From: CAZQEC01 sp964591565
Lineage (GTDB): Bacteria > Patescibacteriota > UBA1384 > CAJBMM01
Direction: 5' to 3'
Length of the DNA stretch: 17,827 nt
Assembly: GCA_964591565.1 (NCBI GenBank)
Contig: CAZQEC010000022.1
Coordinates: forward strand, 1 to 17,827
Shown: positions 1 through 6,027 of the stretch, piece after piece
Layout of the letters: each line of letters begins with the position of its first letter
Numbering within the stretch: position 1 is the stretch's first letter
Notes under the pieces: generated by a model
Database searches by the model: none
What the model was told of the DNA's origin: nothing
The model's input: only the letters and a program-made list of their open reading frames with translations
Program-made: the position numbers and the translations under genes

Positions 1-1
1 T

Positions 2-1060
2 GGTTGCATTGCTTCACTGATTGGGCGATTTTACGCTATGGATCGTGATAACCATTGGTCTAGAACATCTGTAGCATATAAAGCAATGGTTGAAGGAGTG
101 GGCGATCGTTTTCAAGAAGCCGGTAGTGCGGTTTCGGCAATGTATCGGCGTGGATTTGAAGATGAATTAATGCCGCCCTGTGTCATTGTTAAAGATAATT
201 TAATTACTCACGTTCAAGATAATGATGCTGTTTTGTGCTTTAATTTTCGCGCCGATCGCTCACGACAATTGGCAAAACTATTTTTAGGCGAGCAAAAATT
301 GGGGATGTTTTTTCATCCGCCGCAAAATATATTTTTTGCAGGCCTCACTACTTATCGGCTTAAAACACCGATGCACACCATTTTCCCACCAGTTCCAGTG
401 CAAAACTCACTAGCTGAGGTGCTTTCCAATAATCATCTGAGGCAATTTCACATCGCTGAAAGTGAAAAACGCGCTCACGTCACCTATTTTTTTAATGGGG
501 GCCGTGAACAAGCGTTTTCGGGAGAAGATCGGGTTATTATTCCCTCACCAGACGTGGTTAATTATAGTCAGACTCCTAAAATGTCAGCTGAACCACTAAC
601 CGATGAACTTCTGCGTCGCATTTACAACGATAAATATCAATTTTTAGTGGCTAACTTTGCCAACGTTGATATGGTTGGACACACCGGCGACATTACTGCC
701 GCCTCAACCGCTATTTTAACTGTAGACGCTCAGGTTAATCGCGTTATTGAAGCCGTGTCACCGCGTGGCGGATTAGTCATCGTCACCGCCGATCACGGCA
801 ACGCTGAGCAGATGATTGGTTTGCGTCGTGATCAACATACTTCAACGATGCATACTATCAACCCTGTACCCTTCATAATGATCGCACAAGATTTAGAAGG
901 TCGCGTACTTAACTCCCCTGCTTCATCTACAAATCTTATTTCAGAAATAATGAGCTCGGAACATACTCTTGCCGACGTTTCGCCAACTATTTTGGAGATT
1001 ATGGGCTTGCCCAAACCGCCCGAAATGACCGGGACGAGCCTGCTTCCGCTGTTGGAATAG
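2..1060 (+). CDS. gpmI: 2,3-bisphosphoglycerate-independent phosphoglycerate mutase, C-terminal part (5' end outside window)
   Basis: Interconverts 3-phosphoglycerate and 2-phosphoglycerate in cytosolic glycolysis, using a metal-dependent phosphoserine mechanism. The reading frame is open from base 2, before the first ATG at 38. The residues before it read GCIASLIGRFYA and run into MDRDNHW, the family's conserved GRYYAMDRDxRW segment, so the gene is truncated by the window edge and does not start at 38. Further family motifs follow: NFRADRSRQ (substrate-binding arginines), NFANVDMVGHTGD and VTADHGNAE (metal ligands), and HTSTMHTINPVPFI near the C terminus. About 352 residues are present, against roughly 510 for the full enzyme. 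The stop codon TAG is part of a small hairpin at 1058-1074. No other family fits this motif set. Confidence 0.96.
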   Translation, partial: GCIASLIGRFYAMDRDNHWSRTSVAYKAMVEGVGDRFQEAGSAVSAMYRRGFEDELMPPCVIVKDNLITHVQDNDAVLCFNFRADRSRQLAKLFLGEQKLGMFFHPPQNIFFAGLTTYRLKTPMHTIFPPVPVQNSLAEVLSNNHLRQFHIAESEKRAHVTYFFNGGREQAFSGEDRVIIPSPDVVNYSQTPKMSAEPLTDELLRRIYNDKYQFLVANFANVDMVGHTGDITAASTAILTVDAQVNRVIEAVSPRGGLVIVTADHGNAEQMIGLRRDQHTSTMHTINPVPFIMIAQDLEGRVLNSPASSTNLISEIMSSEHTLADVSPTILEIMGLPKPPEMTGTSLLPLLE

Positions 1061-1074
1061 CACAAAACGTGCTA
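1058..1074 (+). terminator. Small hairpin at gpmI stop, possible weak terminator
   Basis: TAGCAC and GTGCTA pair perfectly around a five-base loop, and the first three bases are the gpmI stop codon. A T-run (TTTTTT) lies about 20 bases further on instead of directly after the stem, so this is not a textbook intrinsic terminator. Confidence 0.3.
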
Positions 1075-1113
1075 GAATAATGAATATCATCACCTTTTTT
1101 ACTTCCTGTTTCT

Positions 1114-1128
1114 GGTTAATTGTTAACC
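1114..1128. repeat. Short inverted repeat GGTTAA-TTG-TTAACC
   Basis: A perfect 6-bp inverted repeat with a three-base centre, overlapping two direct copies of GTTAATTGT. It lies in the AT-rich gap between gpmI and the tRNA fragment. No function is apparent. Confidence 0.4.
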
Positions 1129-1144
1129 GTTAATTGTCATTCTC

Positions 1145-1208
1145 GGGCCTGTAGCTTCCCGACGATACTGTCGGGATCCCGACCACAGCGTCGGGACAGC
1201 TGGTAGAG
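1145..1208 (+). pseudogene. 5' tRNA fragment interrupted in its D-arm
   Basis: GGGCCTGTAGCT (1145-1156) and CAGCTGGTAGAG (1197-1208) together form the acceptor 5' strand, the U8/A9 linker and the D-arm of a tRNA. They are separated by exactly 40 bases of palindromic DNA. Removing 1157-1196 restores an uninterrupted canonical D-arm. The 24 restored bases match the start of the intact tRNA-Ala at 1488-1511 at 21 positions. No anticodon stem, T-arm or 3' acceptor strand follows, so this is a fragment and not a tRNA with an intron. Confidence 0.7.
1157..1196. repeat. Tandem pair of 20-bp palindromic units inside the tRNA fragment
   Basis: Unit 1 is TCCCGACGATACTGTCGGGA (1157-1176) and unit 2 is TCCCGACCACAGCGTCGGGA (1177-1196). 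Each has perfect 7-bp arms TCCCGAC/GTCGGGA around a different six-base loop. The junction is itself a 14-bp palindrome. Units like this resemble REP-type intergenic palindromes. The pair sits between positions 12 and 13 of the tRNA fragment. Confidence 0.85.
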
Positions 1209-1230
1209 TTACTGATGAATAGGAGTGTAT

Positions 1231-1497
1231 ATGAAATGTAGTGTATACATCTTGCTTTTACAAAATGGGCAATATTACATCGGGTCAGCTAATGATGTAG
1301 ATGCTAGATTCAAACAACATCTGCATGGGACAACAAAAAGCCTCGTTTATCGAAAACCGATCCAGATACTGTTTCGTCAAGAATTTGAAACATTAAGCCA
1401 AGCGCGCATAGTTGAAAATAAGTTAAAAAGATATAAAAAGAGATCAATTATTGAGAAAATAATACACGATCAAATAATTAAACATACGGGCCTTTAG
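1231..1497 (+). CDS. GIY-YIG family endonuclease-like protein
   Basis: A predicted single-domain GIY-YIG nuclease of 88 residues. VYIL at residues 5-8 stands for the GIY element and YYIGS at 15-19 is the YIG element. Arg26 (DARFKQH) and Glu62 (VENKLK) match the family's catalytic Arg and metal-binding Glu. The family includes homing nucleases, UvrC/SLX1 repair enzymes and many small standalone proteins of unknown role; this one is of the last kind. The ATG at 1231 is preferred over an in-frame GTG at 1225 because AGGAG (1221-1225) lies five bases upstream of it. The last two codons and the stop lie within the 5' end of tRNA-Ala. Placement between a tRNA fragment and an intact tRNA suggests a mobile or formerly mobile unit, but nuclease activity and target are not shown. 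Confidence 0.88.
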   Translation: MKCSVYILLLQNGQYYIGSANDVDARFKQHLHGTTKSLVYRKPIQILFRQEFETLSQARIVENKLKRYKKRSIIEKIIHDQIIKHTGL

Positions 1498-1563
1498 CTC
1501 AGTTGGCAGAGCGCTTCCATGGCATGGAATAGGTCAGGAGTTCGAATCTCCTAAGGTCCACCA
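1488..1563 (+). tRNA. tRNA-Ala (anticodon GGC)
   Basis: It folds as a complete 76-base tRNA. The acceptor strands GGGCCTT and AAGGTCC include the G3-U70 wobble pair that is the alanine identity element. The D-stem is GCTC/GAGC. The anticodon stem CTTCC/GGAAT has its outermost pair mismatched, with loop ATGGCAT and anticodon GGC at positions 34-36. The variable loop is AGGTC and the T-arm AGGAG-TTCGAAT-CTCCT. The discriminator is A and the CCA end is encoded. The preceding GIY-YIG ORF overlaps the first ten bases. Confidence 0.95.
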
Positions 1564-1614
1564 AACTTTGTTTCTCGACAAGGTCAAGACTTTTCTTGGC
1601 GAATTGCAAACAAC

Positions 1615-1628
1615 ACTTAATATTAAGT
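1615..1628. repeat. Perfect 14-bp palindrome ACTTAATATTAAGT
   Basis: It lies in the 205-base gap between tRNA-Ala and purB, about 140 bases upstream of the purB start. Such a dyad could be an operator, but no convincing promoter is visible beside it. Confidence 0.4.
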
Positions 1629-1698
1629 AAAAACTGTAAGTGAGAAAACCGCGCTTGTGTTTTGTAGCGGCATTATGTTACATTTGCGATGAAGATCG

Positions 1699-1719
1699 GT
1701 CAGACTAACATGGTCTGAC
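1699..1719. promoter_or_regulatory. Inverted repeat GTCAGAC-7-GTCTGAC upstream of purB
   Basis: Perfect 7-bp arms around a seven-base centre, ending about 50 bases before the purB start codon. As DNA it could be a repressor site; as RNA it would be a leader hairpin. No purine riboswitch motif was recognised here. Confidence 0.4.
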
Positions 1720-1768
1720 ATATTTTGGCACCTGATCAATCTATATTCGGAGAGGAGGGTACGCAGTC

Positions 1769-3172
1769 ATGGCCGGTTCAGGAAACTGGGGGTGCTTTTC
1801 CCCTGTGGACGTTCGTTACTACGAAAAAGGGCTCGCACCATATCTTTCTGAGGATGGCTTTACTCAGCATAAGCTGAAGGTAGAAGTTGCCCTCGTTCGC
1901 GCTTTGCAAAGGCGTGGTATTTGTGATACAGGTGCGGTTGTCGAGATCGAGGATGCCTGCTCCCAAGTGACGACCGCAGAGGTTTACGCCGAGGAAGGCA
2001 GAATCAAGCACGACATCCGGGCGCTCGTAAACTGCATTCAGCGGCGGGTGAGCGACGGGGCCAAACCCTTCGTTCACATGACCGCCACCTCGTTTGACAT
2101 TGTGGATACGGCCAACGCCCTGCGCTTCAAGATGGCTACCCAGGAGGTCGTTGTTCCCGCTCTCATTGTGTTAGAACGCACACTCATCGGCATTGCCCTG
2201 CGTGATGCAGAGCTCATCCAGGTTGGTAGAACACACGGTCAGCACGCTGTGCCGATCACCTTTGGCTTTGCCATTGCCCAGTTCGTCGATCGGCTCGGTT
2301 CCTGCATTGACAGGATCAACGGCCTAGCTGACAACCTGACTGGCAAGTTCTCAGGAGCAGTGGGGGCCTACAATGCATCGTCCTTGTTCTTCGAGGACGC
2401 CGAAGCATTTGAGGCAGAAGTTTTGGCAGAGCTAGGGTTGAAGCCCGCGCGGATTTCTACCCAGATCGCCCCGCCCGAGCCTTTGATTCGTCTCATAGAC
2501 GAATTGGGGATCGCCGGTGGCATTATTGCAAATCTGGCTCGAGATATGCGAAACTTGCAACGAAGTGAAATCGGAGAAGTTGGCGAAGCATTCGAAGTGG
2601 CGCAGGTGGGATCGTCCACCATGCCACAAAAACGTAATCCGATCAACTTCGAGAACTCAGAAAGCCTCTGGAAGGTACTGCAGGGTCGCCTAGTTACAGT
2701 TCACCTTGACCAGATTAGTGATCACCAGCGTGACCTAACCAATTCGGCTTCAGGTCGTACATACGGTGAGATCTTCTGTTACTTATTGTCCATGGCAACG
2801 CGAATGAACAGCACCATGAAGAAGCTTACCGTGGACAAGAGTAACCTCGAGCGCAATCTGGCATTGACCAAAGGCATGATTATTGCAGAGCCTCTTTACA
2901 TTATTCTAGCTTCACTTGGGCACCCAGATGCCCATGAGGCAGTTCGGGCATTGACCCTGCATGCCCAAACGTGCGATAAGCCGCTTGAGGAAGTAGTTGT
3001 GGCTGACGATGCTATGCAACCATACCTTGTGCGGATGACCGACTATCAGCGCCAGCTTCTAAACGATCCGACCAGTTATACTGGAATCGCGGCCGCTAAG
3101 GCACGGTCGGTTGCTAACTACTGGAACACGATTCTGTCCCTGAAGGAGATTAACGATGGCAGTTCTACCTGA
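1769..3172 (+). CDS. purB: Adenylosuccinate lyase
   Basis: Cleaves SAICAR to AICAR and adenylosuccinate to AMP, each releasing fumarate, in purine synthesis. The 467 residues fit the family. SPVDVRYY near the N terminus corresponds to SPxDGRY. VHMTATSFDIVDT holds the substrate-binding region, VGRTHGQHAVPITFG the catalytic His, and GSSTMPQKRNPINFENSE is the signature loop with the catalytic Ser. SDHQRDLTNSA resembles the E. coli-type enzyme. The start is supported by AGGAGG at 1753-1758, ten bases upstream. The gene overlaps purC by 17 bases, so the two are probably one operon with coupled translation. It is clearly richer in G+C than nrdA or ddl in this window, which suggests acquisition. An argininosuccinate lyase or fumarase role is less likely given the loop sequence. 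Confidence 0.95.
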   Translation: MAGSGNWGCFSPVDVRYYEKGLAPYLSEDGFTQHKLKVEVALVRALQRRGICDTGAVVEIEDACSQVTTAEVYAEEGRIKHDIRALVNCIQRRVSDGAKPFVHMTATSFDIVDTANALRFKMATQEVVVPALIVLERTLIGIALRDAELIQVGRTHGQHAVPITFGFAIAQFVDRLGSCIDRINGLADNLTGKFSGAVGAYNASSLFFEDAEAFEAEVLAELGLKPARISTQIAPPEPLIRLIDELGIAGGIIANLARDMRNLQRSEIGEVGEAFEVAQVGSSTMPQKRNPINFENSESLWKVLQGRLVTVHLDQISDHQRDLTNSASGRTYGEIFCYLLSMATRMNSTMKKLTVDKSNLERNLALTKGMIIAEPLYIILASLGHPDAHEAVRALTLHAQTCDKPLEEVVVADDAMQPYLVRMTDYQRQLLNDPTSYTGIAAAKARSVANYWNTILSLKEINDGSST

Positions 3173-4160
3173 ATGCGTCAAACGCCCGCCGTTGACCAAT
3201 GATGGGCGATCGTTATCCGACCAGCTTTCTTCACTGGGTTGGTTGCAATTCAACCGCGGTAAGGTGCGCGACACGTATTGGCGATCGGATGATCTCGGGT
3301 GCTTGCTAGTGGTTGCGACGGATCGATTAAGTATCTTCGATTTCGTCCTGCCTACGCTAGTTCCCCAAAAAGGCGTGATACTGACTGCTCTGACCCATTT
3401 CTGGCTCACCAGAGTGCTGACCGATGTTGAGCACCACCTGACTGATTTGCTGGTTGACTCGGCACTGCCGCGTGAGCGGTGCCTTCTAGTGCGGAAGGTA
3501 GCGATGGAGCCGTTCGAGATGATTTTCCGACACCACATCGGAGGGTCTGTTTGGAAGGAATACCAAAAGCAGGGCACGGCTGGTGGCCACATTCTGCCTG
3601 ACGGACTTACTCGATGGCAAAAGCTCAACAGCCCGATCTTCACGCCCTCAACCAAGGAAGAGAGTGGCCACGATGTCAACATCACTGCCGCATCCTATCT
3701 GGAAGCTAGAGGTGAGGAAGGTCGCCAGAACGTTGAAAAGCTGAGTGGTGCGTACAGCAGGGCCTACGCCTACGCTGAAAGGCGAGGAATTCTGATTCTC
3801 GATACCAAGTTCGAGATAGCAACCCCGTTCACCCTCGCCGATGAGGTGCTGACGCCAGACTCATCTCGCTTCACAGTCGCTACGGATTTAGTAGCGGCCA
3901 CGGCCGACGGTCGTGACCCGATCTTCTATGACAAGGAGCGTGTCCGGGAATGGGGGCGCACGGTGCAGACCCCCTTTGGCACCGTTGGGATTAACAATCT
4001 AGACCCGGAGAACCCGGACCATCTGAAATTCGTCCACAGCATTGAAGTGCCAAGTGAGGTAGTCGCCGAGACGGCAGAGCGCTACCAGCAGATCTTTGAA
4101 ATGCTGGTTGGAATGCCGCTAAGCGAGTATCAGCGCACAGGGATGGGAATTGAAGCGTAA
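3156..4160 (+). CDS. purC: Phosphoribosylaminoimidazole-succinocarboxamide (SAICAR) synthase
   Basis: Joins CAIR and aspartate with ATP to give SAICAR, the substrate of the overlapping purB product, so the two genes encode consecutive steps. Motifs along the 334 residues: GKVRDTYW near residue 30 (nucleotide loop), VATDRLSIFDFVLP, VPQKGVILTALTHFW, GGSVWKEYQKQGTAGG, SPIFTPSTKEESGHDVNI, ILILDTKFE and DEVLTPDSSRF. It is longer than the E. coli enzyme (237 residues) and nearer the size of the larger yeast ADE1-type forms. AAGGAG at 3143-3148 lies seven bases before ATG 3156, inside the end of purB, which supports both the start and the 17-base overlap. Composition is GC-rich like purB. Confidence 0.96.
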   Translation: MAVLPECVKRPPLTNDGRSLSDQLSSLGWLQFNRGKVRDTYWRSDDLGCLLVVATDRLSIFDFVLPTLVPQKGVILTALTHFWLTRVLTDVEHHLTDLLVDSALPRERCLLVRKVAMEPFEMIFRHHIGGSVWKEYQKQGTAGGHILPDGLTRWQKLNSPIFTPSTKEESGHDVNITAASYLEARGEEGRQNVEKLSGAYSRAYAYAERRGILILDTKFEIATPFTLADEVLTPDSSRFTVATDLVAATADGRDPIFYDKERVREWGRTVQTPFGTVGINNLDPENPDHLKFVHSIEVPSEVVAETAERYQQIFEMLVGMPLSEYQRTGMGIEA

Positions 4161-4182
4161 AACTTCTCTTCCGCCCACGAAC

Positions 4183-4215
4183 TGAGCCCTTTTGGGATAT
4201 ACCCTTGAGGGCTCA
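4183..4215 (+). terminator. Hairpin downstream of purC
   Basis: TGAGCCCT (4183-4190) pairs perfectly with AGGGCTCA (4208-4215), and the loop itself holds GGG-ATATA-CCC. It starts 22 bases after the purC stop. There is no T-run directly after the stem, so it may protect the 3' end or terminate weakly. Confidence 0.5.
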
Positions 4216-4257
4216 TTTCATATATATTGGGTGTGAGCTATGGTGCCATTTTTGGCA

Positions 4258-4263
4258 TATAAC
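4258..4263 (+). promoter_or_regulatory. Possible -10 box of rdgB with very short leader
   Basis: TATAAC ends 11 bases before the rdgB ATG. A start about seven bases after the box would give a nearly leaderless mRNA, in keeping with the absence of a Shine-Dalgarno sequence. No good -35 is visible, so this is tentative. Confidence 0.3.
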
Positions 4264-4274
4264 CACCAAAAAAC

Positions 4275-4817
4275 ATGAAAAACATCACCTTCATTACTGG
4301 TAATCAGAATAAAGCGGATTATTTAGCTAAATATCTAGGTTTTTCGGTCAAGCATCAAAAACTTGATTTGGACGAAATTCAGTCTTTGGATCTGAACGAA
4401 ATTGTCACTCACAAGGCCAAACAGGCCTTCGAAAAAATCCACTCTCCTGTTTTGGTTGAGGACACATCTTTGGAGTTTGTCGCATTGGGTCGCTTGCCCG
4501 GGCCATTCATTCGGTTTTTTGTTGATGAAATAAGCTTTGATGATATCTGTAATCTGTTAAACGACAAAGATCGGGGCGCCATCACACGCTCGGTTATTGG
4601 ATATTACGACGGAAAAAATCTACGCTTGTTTGAAGGATCAATGAAGGGCGAAATTGCGACCGAACCGCGTGGCAATGGTGGTTTTGGTTGGGATAAGATA
4701 TTCATTCCTGAAGGATATTCCATCACCCGCGCACAGATGAATGAAGCCGATGATCGCAAAACTTATTTACAAATAAAACCACTCGAGCAACTAAAACAAT
4801 TTCTTGACCAGCTTTGA
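4275..4817 (+). CDS. rdgB: Non-canonical purine NTP pyrophosphatase (Ham1/RdgB family)
   Basis: Predicted to hydrolyse dITP, XTP and related deaminated purine triphosphates to monophosphates, keeping them out of nucleic acids. The 180 residues match the family's usual size. FITGNQNK at residues 6-13 is the N-terminal substrate motif. VEDTSLEF at 61-68 holds the catalytic Asp63. LGRLPGPFIRFF at 71-82 and GGFGWDKIFIPEGY at 135-148 are conserved segments. The usual C-terminal SHRxxAL is replaced by DDRKTYL, a divergence seen at the position that normally contacts the base. No Shine-Dalgarno precedes the ATG. It stands alone between purBC and the small-gene unit, is AT-richer than purC, and the family assignment is firmer than the exact substrate. 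Confidence 0.88.
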   Translation: MKNITFITGNQNKADYLAKYLGFSVKHQKLDLDEIQSLDLNEIVTHKAKQAFEKIHSPVLVEDTSLEFVALGRLPGPFIRFFVDEISFDDICNLLNDKDRGAITRSVIGYYDGKNLRLFEGSMKGEIATEPRGNGGFGWDKIFIPEGYSITRAQMNEADDRKTYLQIKPLEQLKQFLDQL

Positions 4818-4903
4818 TAACGTTGATTCTAAATCATTTGAAAATTTATGTATATCGTGCTTGTTTGAGAACCGTCCCCTACCCTACTCTAACGCAGAGT
4901 TCA

Positions 4904-4932
4904 TTTACACGGACGTGATTTTGTGGTAATAT
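4904..4932 (+). promoter_or_regulatory. Sigma-70-type promoter for the small-gene unit
   Basis: TTTACA (4904-4909) and TAATAT (4927-4932) are separated by exactly 17 bases. This is one of the two best promoter matches in the window. It would start a transcript near 4939, leaving a leader of about 68 bases. That leader contains the nested pairs TGCAC/GTGCA (4932-4936 with 4969-4973) and CTTGC/GCAAG (4953-4957 with 4965-4969). Confidence 0.65.
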
Positions 4933-5006
4933 GCACAGTAGCTGATTAATTGCTTGCAGTTTGAGCAAGTGCACATTGACAAGCCCGTTTTTGTATGGAG
5001 GTGACC

Positions 5007-5273
5007 ATGAGTAGCAATTGTAATTGTGCCGTACAAATTGGATGTGAAGCAAGCTGGTACTGCCCTGTGCATGGACGTGTAGTCAAAAAACCTGCGACAG
5101 ACCCCGGTGCGTTTCGACCCGTTATTTCAGATCCTGTGCCCACAAAGGGCGAACTTTGGCCACCAATTGGTCTTGATGGCAACGAATCATGTCCTGAATG
5201 TGGCACCGTCGTGGTGCGAGCAGGGTCAGGCTGGAAGTGTCTCAACTGTGGCCACACTGAAGGTTTGACCTAG
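5007..5273 (+). CDS. Small zinc-ribbon protein of unknown function
   Basis: An 88-residue cysteine-rich soluble protein. The C-terminal part is a classic zinc ribbon, CPEC at 62-65 and CLNC at 78-81, twelve residues apart. The N-terminal part has Cys5, Cys7, Cys13, Cys19 and His22, which could bind a second metal. The proline-rich middle (residues 29-55) looks flexible. The ribbon resembles those at the C termini of some reductases and of nucleic-acid-binding proteins, but nothing here fixes a role. ATG 5007 is chosen over the upstream in-frame ATG at 4995 because GGAGGTGA (4997-5004) sits correctly before 5007 and overlaps the upstream codon. It is the first gene of a unit with its own promoter, followed 31 bases later by another unknown small gene. 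Confidence 0.75.
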   Translation: MSSNCNCAVQIGCEASWYCPVHGRVVKKPATDPGAFRPVISDPVPTKGELWPPIGLDGNESCPECGTVVVRAGSGWKCLNCGHTEGLT

Positions 5274-5304
5274 GCGCAATTTTATGGTGAAAGGAGGCAC
5301 GCTG

Positions 5305-5649
5305 ATGTTTGGAATCAAAGGCAAAAAAGCCTGTGATCGCGTAGTTGATGCAGGCATGGTGATAACTGCCACAGGCAGTCAAGGTGAAATTATCTTTCAT
5401 GCCTCTTTGGGGTTTCTATTTGATCTAGATGTTGAGCTGTATGTGCAAACGTTGCAGGCACAGCATTCAATGGCCACGGTTGATGGCTATGACTGCGTGC
5501 TACGTCACCAGTTCAGCAAAGGAGAGCGAACAGTGTCAGTATCTACAGTGGCCGAGACAGGGTGGTTTATTCCAGCATATCGCTTGATTAACCCAGTGAC
5601 GAACGCTGTCAGCGCGCTGGTTATACTCCCAAGAGTGCAGGTGACGTAG
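5305..5649 (+). CDS. Hypothetical protein in the zinc-ribbon gene unit
   Basis: The 114-residue product is not recognised. It has no signal peptide, membrane segment or cysteine cluster; only two cysteines (in KKACDRV and YDCVLRH) are present. The alternation of hydrophobic and polar residues, as in GMVITATGSQGEIIFHASLGFL, suggests a mainly beta fold. ATG 5305 is preferred over an in-frame ATG at 5284 because AAAGGAGG (5290-5297) lies seven bases upstream of it. It lies between the zinc-ribbon gene and a strong terminator, so the two proteins are probably made together and may act together. Composition is GC-richer than rdgB or nrdA. Confidence 0.65.
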   Translation: MFGIKGKKACDRVVDAGMVITATGSQGEIIFHASLGFLFDLDVELYVQTLQAQHSMATVDGYDCVLRHQFSKGERTVSVSTVAETGWFIPAYRLINPVTNAVSALVILPRVQVT

Positions 5650-5677
5650 CGTCATTTGGTGCGCGCGACGACGCCCA

Positions 5678-5708
5678 GCCCGGATATTCATATTCCGGGC
5701 CGTTTTTT
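5678..5708 (+). terminator. Intrinsic terminator of the small-gene unit
   Basis: GCCCGGA (5678-5684) pairs with TCCGGGC (5694-5700). The stem can extend through ATAT with one bulge, and TTTTTT (5703-5708) follows two bases later. It begins 29 bases after the stop of the second small gene. This is the clearest terminator in the window. Confidence 0.88.
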
Positions 5709-5734
5709 ATGTATGAAAACAGTTACAAATCGAA

Positions 5735-5776
5735 GGTGTGAAGCTAAATCACCTCGGGGGTGTGAATCTGAATCAC
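5735..5776. repeat. Two direct 18-bp repeats, period 24
   Basis: GGTGTGAAGCTAAATCAC (5735-5752) and GGTGTGAATCTGAATCAC (5759-5776) differ at two positions. Each begins with GTG and ends with CAC. They lie in the 378-base gap between the small-gene unit and the secreted protein, upstream of the likely promoter, so they could be activator or repressor sites. Confidence 0.55.
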
Positions 5777-5787
5777 AATAAGAGAAG

Positions 5788-5818
5788 CGTTAATTAGTAT
5801 CCATACGGACGTTAATTA
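5788..5818. repeat. Two direct CGTTAATTA boxes, period 22
   Basis: Identical 9-mers at 5788-5796 and 5810-5818, about two helical turns apart, immediately after the pair of 18-bp repeats. The spacing suits binding of a protein dimer to one face of the DNA, but no regulator is known here. Confidence 0.5.
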
Positions 5819-5917
5819 TCGTTTCTATGATCGAAGTTGGCTTATCTATCCACCGTTACCCGTCCGCCGTTTTATATCGTCCATCTTCCGATAGCTGTAT
5901 CCCCTTTTGCATATACC

Positions 5918-5926
5918 TGCTATACT
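5918..5926 (+). promoter_or_regulatory. Extended -10 promoter element for the secreted protein gene
   Basis: TGCTATACT matches the extended -10 form (TGnTATAAT) at eight of its nine positions, counting the free base. No good -35 is found 17 bases upstream. Transcription from it would start near 5933 and give a leader of about 95 bases. Confidence 0.45.
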
Positions 5927-5966
5927 GCGGTGTTTGGTTGTACCTGCACAATTTTGCTGGATGGGT

Positions 5967-6020
5967 GACGGAACGTCCAGTACCTGCGAGCACTGTGCTT
6001 GTAGGAATTTCCGTCGGAGG
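5967..6020 (+). promoter_or_regulatory. Structured leader hairpin ending at the ribosome binding site
   Basis: An outer stem GACGGAA/TTCCGTC (5967-5973 with 6009-6015) encloses a 10-bp stem, CCTGCGAGCA/TGCTTGTAGG (5983-5992 with 5996-6005, with G-T wobbles) and a three-base loop. The outer stem ends directly before GGAGG (6016-6020), the Shine-Dalgarno of the next gene. Folding next to the ribosome site suggests an effect on translation or mRNA stability. It does not match a riboswitch I recognise. Confidence 0.5.
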
Positions 6021-6027
6021 ATGAGGG

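Noticed and set aside
1157..1196. CRISPR array
   Set aside because: Only two adjacent palindromic units with no spacers and no cas genes.
1145..1208. A second functional tRNA with an intron
   Set aside because: After removal of the 40-base insert only the acceptor 5' strand and D-arm exist; anticodon, T-arm and 3' strand are missing.
3059..3685. 208-residue antisense ORF across purB and purC
   Set aside because: It lies entirely within two well-supported genes on the other strand, shows no motifs, and is Ser/Arg-rich as expected from a shadow of GC-rich coding DNA.
5735..5776. Start of a CRISPR-like repeat array
   Set aside because: Only two imperfect 18-bp copies six bases apart, too close for spacers, and no cas genes nearby.
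5827..6024. 65-residue ORF ahead of the secreted protein gene
   Set aside because: It has no ribosome site, runs through the likely promoter and the structured leader, and its composition (many Tyr, Ser, Cys) does not look like a protein.
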